DNA of 64,000 nt, from the NCBI GenBank assembly GCA_027886185.1, contig WOAB01000583.1:5084001-5148000 (forward strand), read 5' to 3'. Both the position numbers and the translations under genes were made by a program. The number at the start of each line of letters is the position of its first letter. Position 1 is the first letter of the stretch. Of the stretch, positions 57,526-64,000 are shown piece after piece. The notes under the pieces are model-generated. The model was not told where the DNA came from and did not search any database. It worked only from the letters and a program-made list of their open reading frames with translations. The stretch is from Rheum nobile (taxonomy: Eukaryota > Streptophyta > Magnoliopsida > Caryophyllales > Polygonaceae).

Positions 57526-57549
57526 TTTGATTTGGCATGGACATGGTGA

Positions 57550-58360
57550 ATCCCCTACATAAATGGACATATAAAAAGTATAATCTAATTATACATCTAA
57601 TCTAAGTTGGAATAAAATTCAGAAATTGAAAAGAAAGATATTGCAAAACCGAAACTAAGACAAGAAATTAAATTTGAACTTCTCAACAAGAATAAATGTG
57701 TTCATTCTTCACAGATGCAGTAAATTGCATATATAATATATCATCCCTCCCTCCTTTTAATTTTCTTTAATCATATTCATAGTAAATCATCTACATGACT
57801 ACATCACCAACCTCCTTTAAGCAAAGATTCATGAGATTGAATACGAAATACAGTAAATAGAAATTTGGTTAATAATAGATTAATAGCATATGCTACATAG
57901 CCTGCATATCACCCTCCTCTATCTTTTTAAGATTACAAATCATGAAATGCTCTAATCGTCAACCTAATCACACATTCACACAAGTACACAACAACTGATT
58001 TCAGTTGAAATTAAACCTAGAAAACAGAAAAAAATAAGAGAGGAGGAGGAGGAAACTAACCGGTGTGTGACAGACTGACGGCGGGCCGGTGCCGGTGTCG
58101 GCGCCTCGGACTCGAAGTGACGAGGTGCGTGACTGACTCATGGCGGGCTGGTGTGACGCCGTGACGGACTGACAGCAGGCTGGTGTGTGACGGACTAACC
58201 GGTGTGTGACAGACTGACGGCGGGTTGGTGCTCGCCAACGTCGACTGGTCGGTGGCTGGAGCCTGGAAGTGACGACTAAGAGCAACAATGGAACAACAAT
58301 GGAAGTGACTGCGGGAGCGGGAGAGAGTAGAGACTATAAACCAAGGGAAAAAAATTAGAG
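57550..58360. other. Non-coding part of the hAT element, 5' of the transposase
   Basis: Contains a GC-rich stretch (58060-58280) with repeated GACGGACTGAC and GGTGTGTGAC words, probably a leader or promoter. Arg- and Ser-rich frames here are not convincing genes. Confidence 0.4.
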
Positions 58361-58369
58361 GCGGTGGAC

Positions 58370-58656
58370 TTTTTTAGAATTTCAAATCCGACCCTCACCC
58401 GCCTAACCCTAGTCCGCCCAGCCCGTCTAGACCTCCAAACCCGATTAGTCCCACCCAGCCCGCCTATTCCTCCCAACCCGATTAGTCACCGCCTAGCCCT
58501 CCCACCCCGTCTAGTCACCGCATAACCCGTCTAGTCGCCGACTAGGCCGCCTAGTTTCTTCACCCGCTTAGGGAAGCCGATTAAAGGGAAATTGGGACAG
58601 TGGTGTGGCGCCTAGCGCCGCCTAGGCGGCCGACTTGGCCGTCTTTTAGAACACTG
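58370..58656 (-). mobile_element. hAT element right end: sub-terminal repeats and terminal inverted repeat
   Basis: Read on minus the end is CAGTGTTCTAAAAGACGGCC, a hAT-type terminus. Inward from it about a dozen degenerate CCCGTCTAGTCACCGC-like units (58385-58560) form a sub-terminal array, the usual place of hAT transposase binding. The left terminus was not found. Confidence 0.6.
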
Positions 58657-58697
58657 GTAATACCCTGTATTTGTAATCCTTTATAAGGATTAAAGTG
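58657..58697 (+). repeat. Fragment of a Cassandra-like LTR start
   Basis: GTAATACCC...TTTGTAATCCTTTATAAGGATTAAAGTG matches the first 40 bp of the LTR at 63060. It lies between the hAT end and the gag-element LTR. Confidence 0.65.
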
Positions 58698-59009
58698 TGA
58701 TCAGTGCTACTTTGTAGGGTTTAACTAAGTGTTGTTACCGGTGTTTTGGATATCATTTGGAGAGTTTAGAGCATTATTGTGGAGTATGGAGTTGAGTAGA
58801 AGAAGGATGATTATGGTGGTTTGGAGGAGCTTAAAAGAAGACATAAAGAAAATGAAGAAGAGCGCCACCAGAGAAGACAAAGAAGGAAGAGCTGAAGGAG
58901 CTATAGAGAAATTTCCGCGGTCGCGGATGCCATTTCCGCGGTTGCGGAAATTTCTCTGTAGCTCCTTCAGCTCTTCCTTCTTCGTCTTCTCTGGTGGCGC
59001 TCTTCTCCA
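58698..59009 (+). repeat. 5' LTR of the gag-protease element (312 bp)
   Basis: Starts TGATCAGTGC and ends CTCCA before the primer site. Its first 95 bp match 62966-63059 with a few changes. Confidence 0.75.
58858..59004 (+). repeat. 61-bp inverted repeat (fold-back) at the 3' end of the LTR
   Basis: Arms 58858-58918 and 58944-59004 pair at 59 of 61 positions around a 25-base spacer rich in CCGCGG. It ends nine bases before the primer site. Confidence 0.92.
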
Positions 59010-59012
59010 AAT

Positions 59013-59030
59013 TGGCGCCGTTGTCGGGGA
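59013..59030 (+). other. Primer binding site of the gag-protease element
   Basis: TGGCGCCGTTGTCGGGGA, one base from the word used by Athila-type elements (tRNA-Asp). Confidence 0.75.
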
Positions 59031-59090
59031 GGCAAGTTTTGATCTTTCTTTGTGTGTGTTTGTGTGTCAATTTTTGTGTGGACCCATCTT

Positions 59091-61580
59091 ATGGTCCACA
59101 CCCGTGCTACTAACTCTACTCTTCTTGCTCGCGATATAGAAATTGAGAGAACCCTTTCCAGGAACCGCAAGATAAACAGAGTGTTGTGTTTTGATAATCC
59201 TTGTTTTGAGATGGCAGACGAAGCACCGACGTTGAGGCAGTTGACTGTCCCTAATCTGCAACAGCAATCGCTGGATGTGCAGTTCCCGGAGCTGGCTGAT
59301 GGAGTAAATTTCGAGCTGAAGTCCGGGTTGATCCACTTACTCCCCTACTTCCATGGGATGAGTGGAGAAGATTCCAACAAACATCTGTCTGAGTTCCATG
59401 TTGTCTGCACCAGCATGAAGCCAAGAGGCGTTACTGAGGACCAGATCAAGCTGAGGGCCTTTCCTTTCTCTCTCAAGGATTCGGTCAATGATTGGTTCTA
59501 CTATTTGGCGCCAGGAAGCATAGATACATGGGCTAAGATGAAGAAAACCTTCCTGGAGAAGTACTTCCTTGCGATTAAGCTCAACAGCCTGAAGAGGAGC
59601 ATCAACAATATTGAACAACAGGCTGTTGAGTCATTGTACGAGTACTACGAGAGGTTCAAGAGGTTGATTTCTAGCTTCCCCTACCATGGGTATTCAGACC
59701 AAGACCTCATACTTTATTTGTACGGTGGTCTACTTGACGACAAGCGTCGGATGATGAACGCAGCATGTGAAGGAAACATCTTGAACAAGACGCCAGCTGA
59801 AGCATATGAGGTCTTCTTTGAGCTATCTGAGGGCTCAAGACAGTTCAGTAAGAGGGAGGGCGCCCAATCAGTCAAAGCTGCAGATTCTCAGCCCAATTCC
59901 TCACTACTTTCTAAGATGGCTGAGATGAAGGAGATGATGAGGAGATACATGATGAAGGGTGGCCAGCAGCAAGTCAATTCATATGGGATATGCTATGACA
60001 CGATGCATCCAACCGATGCATGTCCCACGCTACAGGAGCCCACTGCTGAGGTGAATGCCATTGGAGGATGCGGCCCCTCAAGGCCAAGATATGATCCGTA
60101 CTCCAACACGTACAATCCAGGGTGGAGAGATCATCCCAATCTGAGATACGGGAATCAGCAGAGTACTCCTCAGGGCCAGGAAAATCAAGAGTATCACTAG
60201 AGGCCACCACAGTTCCTACCACGCCCACAACAATATCAGCAGCCTGGGGGTCAACAACAACAATTTCGAGCTCCATATGACCAAAGACCTCAAGGCCAAA
60301 GCTCAAGTTCATCCATGTCCATTGATGACATGATCCGGACCCTCACCCAGAGCGTATCAACGTTGGCAAGCACTACAACCCAACAAATTCAAGCGGTGGT
60401 CCGGCAACAGGAGTCTCTAGCTCAGACTGTAACAACGTTGGGAAATACTATGGTCCAACAAAATCAAGAGATGTGGTCAATTATTCAGAACTTGGAGAAG
60501 CAAGTGGGGCAAATCTCCATCGCAGTGAGCAGACTGGAAGCCCGGGACTCGGGAAAACTACCATCTTAAATGGTAGTAAACCCGAGGGAGAACGTATGCG
60601 CCATGACGCTAAGGAGCGGAACACACGTGGAGGAAGGTCGAGCTCAACAGAAAGTTTTCCGCGACCGCGGAGAAGAAGGCCGCGACCGCGGATTTGCTAC
60701 TGACAAAGAGGAAAAAATCGACGCTTTTCCGCGACCACGGACAGATTTATGCGATCGCGGAAAAGTCTCTGCTGAAGAGGAATTAATCAAAGATTTCCGC
60801 GATCGCGGAGAGGAAGTCCGCGACCGCGGAAAAGTTACTGGAACCCCAGACAATGTCGAAGTTGTCCGTGATGATTATGTGCGCCCCAACTTCCCTCTGC
60901 TCAGTTCTTTGAAGCCTCCCGCTCCATTTCCCGAGGCACTAAAGGACACCAGAAAGGTGGAGAACGACAAGGATTTATTTGAGACCTTCAGCAACTGCGA
61001 GGTAAATATTCCTTTGATAAAACTTGTTCAAAGTATTCCTCGCTATGCCAAATTCTTGAAGGAGCTGTGCAAGATAAAAAGGAAGAAAGCGGATAAGGAG
61101 AAAAAGAAGGTCCAGGTCAATGAGAATGTATCCGCTATGCTGCAAAAGCGGTTGCCCAAGAAGTGCAGTGATCCGGGCATGTTCACTATTCCCTGCAAGA
61201 TAGGGGGCACCATGTTTGAAAAAGCCATGCTGGATTTGGGTGCCTCCATCAATGTGTTGCCTCTCTCACTGTATGAATCTTTAGAGGTCGGGCCATTAGA
61301 GAAGACGAGGATTGTGATCCAGCTAGCGGACAATTCATACATGTATCCCAAAGGAGTGGTGCAGGATGTGCTGGTAGAAGTTGACAAGTTAATTTTCCCT
61401 GTGGATTTCTTTGTGATGGATACGGGGCAAGACAAAAACGCCACCCCTGTGATGCTAGGAAGGTCGTTCATGAACACGGCGGGTACCAAGATTGATGTGA
61501 GTAGCAGTTCACTCACAATGGAATTTGACGGGGTAAGGGTCGGATTTAGCAATAGACGATGCAAAGAGACACCCTCTTGA
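59091..61580 (+). pseudogene. gag: Athila/Tat-like gag-protease, two nonsense codons
   Basis: One frame starting at MVHTRATNSTLL (59091; an alternative ATG is 59211) and ending at 61580, about 830 codons. The gag domain includes LIHLLPYFHGMSGEDSNKHL and WAKMKKTFLEKYF, as in Athila/Tat gag. A linker with repeated FRDRGE-like words follows (60650-60835). The C-terminal protease has MLDLGASINVLPLSLY, with the catalytic D-x-G-A pattern intact. The frame is broken by TAG at 60198-60200 and TAA at 60567-60569; both could be single changes from Gln codons. Confidence 0.85.
60656..60832 (+). repeat. Reiterated TCCGCGACCGCGGA palindromes inside coding sequence
   Basis: Six palindrome-like blocks at about 60656, 60679, 60727, 60750, 60794 and 60816, encoding FRDRG/PRPR words. 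Two more occur in the LTR at 58912 and 58934. Confidence 0.85.
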
Positions 61581-62965
61581 TATAGACCCCGAGTGTTCAA
61601 CTGATGTGAGCAACCCAAGTTGAGTGGGAAAGCACCAAGTCGAGCCACGACAATAACTAAGGCGCTGCTCGAGAGGCAACCGGAGGTATGAAGTTCGTTT
61701 CTTATCTTTTTCCTTTCTAGTTGATTACTCTTATTGTTTTGTTTTGTTTCGTTTTTGTTTTTAGACTAACCTGCAGGTAGGAGACCCGAGCCAAATTGAA
61801 GACGGTGTTTCTCGCACCAATAACTTTTCAGCGGGCGCGGAAATATCACTGTAAGTCCCCTGGAAAAAAATCAAAAAAAAAGTTTTACCAAAGGCCAGCT
61901 GTCCAAGTTCTACTTTTAAGAGATGGTGCGCATCATGCTGCCAAGGAGGAGACATTCACCCCACATTTTATTTGGCAACGATGATGGCCCGACATTCGAC
62001 AGCTGAGGAGGAGGAACACCAGAGCCCATACCACGATTACATCTGGGCTCCATTTATGTGTTCATTGAAGGCCCGTACAGCCCCGATTCTTTGCTATACC
62101 ACTACACCTTACAGTGGATCTAATTGGTTGCACGGTGGAGTTTGAAGACCGCCGCAACACCAGAGGCATGTGCTTTATTGCTTTACCGCCAGTAACAACT
62201 TCCGTGTCCAAGCCAACTCGGCGACGGTTGTGAGTACTTTTCTGCTTTTCCCTGTGCTTCAACTTTTTGTCTTTCATTACATTGAGGACAATGCAATGTT
62301 TAAGCATGAGGGAGTGTTCTACACTTGCTAGTCGTTTGAGGAAAAAGAAAAAAAAAACGAAAAAGAAAAAAGTCAAAAATTGAAAAAGACAAAAATAAAA
62401 TCTTGGGATAAGTCGAAAACCCGAAAGGACGGCTTAGGCAATAAGCAGGTGGCTTGGACCAACATTAGGCTGGGGTAATATGAGGTCAAGAGTGATGTGA
62501 GTTTATGTGAGCCCATCTATTTAAAAAATGAAATGAGCGGTTTGGTGAAAACCCGAAAGGGCGCCTTGGCAAAATGAGTGAAAAGAAGAAGAGTGATTAT
62601 TAGGACTCCTCATTTTCCCTGGCGTGGTGACATAAGAAGAAGTGATATAAGGAGGTTTCGGGTAGGTCACTTTGGGAGGCATAAGAAGATAGATGGATGC
62701 TAGGATTAGATGGTTACTTTCACTCTATGGTGTTCGGGTTAAGCTTGAGGGAAGTACTCTGCTTTCCTTTAGGCTTGGTTGTGCGTTGTGATATATGTTT
62801 TTGTGTGTTGTGTTTATTGTGTTGGTGCCTTGGAGATTCATGTTTAGGTGCAATTCTTAGTGAAGAGAGTTTTACTATGCTTCCTGAGACCTTGGGTATT
62901 TCATTGGAGGAGTAGGTTTATATTAGCTTACTCGAGGACGAGCAAGGTTTAAGCATGGGGGAATT
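61581..62965 (+). other. Non-coding 3' region of the gag-protease element
   Basis: No RT or integrase sequence in any frame I read. Contains A-rich tracts (61864-61880, 62340-62400) and ends in the CTCGAGGACGAGCAAGGTTTAAG word that precedes the polypurine tract in Athila/Tat-type elements. Confidence 0.55.
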
Positions 62966-63059
62966 TGATCAGCACTACTTTATAGGGTTTAACTAGGAGT
63001 TGTTACCGGTGTTTTGGGTATCATTTGGAGAGTTTAAAGCATTATTGTGGAGTATGGAG
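62966..63059 (+). repeat. Truncated 3' LTR of the gag-protease element
   Basis: Matches 58698-58791 (TGATCAGCACTACTTTATAGG...GGAGTATGGAG) then stops exactly where TGTAATACCCC begins. Confidence 0.75.
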
Positions 63060-63261
63060 TGTAATACCCCAGATTTGTAATCCTTTATAAGGATTAGAGT
63101 GCTACCCATGCCAACAAGAGCTCTTCCTTTTCCTGGTTCAAGTGAGGACAAAGAACTAAGAAGTTAAGCGTGCTAGGGCGGGAGTAGTCCTGGGATGTGT
63201 GACCTCCTGGGAAGTTCCCGGTTGGCATGGGGATAGCGTTTCTAAGGCTGTGGGCCTTACA
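63060..63261 (+). repeat. Cassandra-like LTR containing 5S rRNA sequence
   Basis: A 202-bp LTR, TGTAATACCCC...GGGCCTTACA, with TGTAA/TTACA termini, followed by AA and the tRNA-Met primer word TGGTATCAGAGC. The interior carries a 5S rRNA-like segment. Small LTR, tRNA-Met primer site and embedded 5S define the Cassandra TRIM family. The element's second LTR is not in the window, and sequence after about 63290 belongs to a gypsy LTR. Confidence 0.8.
63160..63221 (+). other. 5S rRNA-derived segment (pol III internal promoter) in the LTR
   Basis: AAGTTAAGCGTGCTAGGGCG, GGAGTAG and GGGATGTGTGACCTCCTGGG align in order with the 3' half of plant 5S rRNA, including box A, intermediate element and box C. 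It is not a 5S gene: the first 50 or so bases are absent. Confidence 0.85.
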
Positions 63262-63263
63262 AA

Positions 63264-63275
63264 TGGTATCAGAGC
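63264..63275 (+). other. Primer binding site of the Cassandra-like element
   Basis: TGGTATCAGAGC two bases after the LTR end; initiator tRNA-Met type. Confidence 0.8.
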
Positions 63276-63289
63276 TGACTCTGGGTTAC

Positions 63290-64000
63290 GAGTGGTTTCC
63301 ACGTTGTACTCCTCGCTTGAGGGTATATTAATCATGTGCATAATCGCACTTATCTTGTTTAATTCCAAAACATATATTCACGTTAAAGCTTTTATCATAT
63401 AAATATATCATCTCGATACGAGAGATATCTTGGGAATATTTCCCGAATGTTTGGCACCAGTTGTGTGCACCTCCCCTATACTCGGATAGGGGACAGTCAT
63501 GACCAGGGAAGGGTGTTAGGGCTTGGACATCCTATCCACCACTGTTATAAAGAAACGGCTAGACCTCGCAAGGTACATAGCGTTCCTACGAATACTCATT
63601 CTAACTACATTTTAAGTTCACACACACAAAATCCACACCAATACCATCATGGTAATAACATATATAATAGCGTTGTTTCTAGCAATATATACAACCTATT
63701 ATAATATCATGTTTTAATCGTATCATTTATAAAATCTGTTCCCCAAACCAAAGCAATAATTCATCCCAATTTAATTAACAATTTAAAAACAGTTGATAAT
63801 TAATGGAAACATGGAATGATATACAAGAGTGAACCACCACTTGCCTTAGTCTAGACGAACGATTGAGCGACGACGGGTTTCTGGGTTCGAAACGGGAACG
63901 GAAATCGGATTATAGATTCCTACGACAACGACCCATAACGAAACCCTAGGTTATATTCGACAATTAATAATACGAATCTAAGGAAAAATGAACGAAACCG
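63290..64000 (-). repeat. Related gypsy LTR, cut by the right window edge
   Basis: Colinear with 7480-7960 of the first gypsy LTR: shared words include TTATAAAGAAACG, ATAATAGCG, ACAACCTATTATA, GAACCNCCACTTGCCTTA and CGACAACGAC...GACCCATA, in the same order and orientation. It is diverged, so it is a different insertion. The exact left boundary is uncertain. Confidence 0.7.

Larger units (their letters stand above)
58698..63059 (+). mobile_element. Athila/Tat-like gag-protease-only LTR retroelement
   Basis: Order on plus: LTR (58698-59009), tRNA-Asp-type primer site (59013-59030), gag-protease frame, 1.4 kb non-coding, a GCATGGGGGAAT purine-rich tract and the start of the 3' LTR (62966). No reverse transcriptase, RNase H or integrase is present, so the element would depend on proteins of a relative, as described for TR-GAG elements. 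The 3' LTR is cut after about 95 bp, where a Cassandra-like LTR begins. Confidence 0.75.

Noticed and set aside
58001..58476. Arg/Ser-rich minus-strand ORFs
   Set aside because: Low-complexity readings of GC-rich hAT leader and sub-terminal repeats.
61043..61648. 201-residue minus-strand ORF
   Set aside because: Antisense shadow of the gag-protease frame.
63160..63221. A real 5S rRNA gene
   Set aside because: Only the 3' half is present, and it is embedded in an LTR with a primer site, as in Cassandra elements.

Overview
This is nuclear DNA of a flowering plant. Evidence: a four-exon FT-type PEBP (florigen) gene, an 18-exon plant PARP gene with SAP domains, Ulp1-bearing Mutator elements, a chromovirus-type Ty3/gypsy element, Athila/Tat-like gag and a Cassandra-like LTR carrying 5S rRNA sequence. 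The species, and even monocot versus eudicot, cannot be fixed from the sequence. Only two host genes look intact; most of the rest is nested transposable-element DNA, much of it decayed. All calls are by eye; nothing was searched against a database.

Layout. 1-8839: one Ty3/gypsy (Tekay-like chromovirus) element on the minus strand with 2.4-kb LTRs, cut by the left window edge; its gag-pol frame has stop codons and a lost protease aspartate. 8840-12395: AT-rich DNA with Helitron-end-like and MITE relics. 12396-12866: a Tourist-like MITE, followed almost directly by an 11.3-kb Mutator-like element (12881-24200, 9-bp target duplication, no terminal inverted repeats). That element carries a decayed MuDR transposase (minus) and a decayed DUF1985/Ulp1-type protease gene (plus), and its non-coding DNA is filled with roughly ninety copies of a short motif, AATGACACT(T/A)TT. 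24468-29352: a PARP2-like gene whose start codon lies 268 bp beyond the Mutator element. 29565-33400: nested MITEs, a PIF/Harbinger transposase and a poly(A)-tailed insertion.

33416-37952: a Pack-MULE-like element with fragments of three unrelated genes in one orientation (PP2C, O-fucosyltransferase, HAD hydrolase) plus a tandemly duplicated tRNA-like segment. 38119-41849: more MITEs, one of them about 520 bp upstream of the FT gene. 42372-46913: FT-like gene with canonical 62- and 41-bp middle exons and a 3.5-kb last intron full of transposon debris. 47484-54305: CACTA-, hAT- and Mutator-type non-autonomous elements, a LINE RNase H relic and diverged direct repeats. 55063-58656: a decayed hAT transposon.

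58657-63261: a nested complex of Cassandra-like LTR sequence and a gag-protease-only retroelement whose LTR ends in a 61-bp near-perfect inverted repeat. 63290-64000: LTR sequence related to the first gypsy element, running out of the window.
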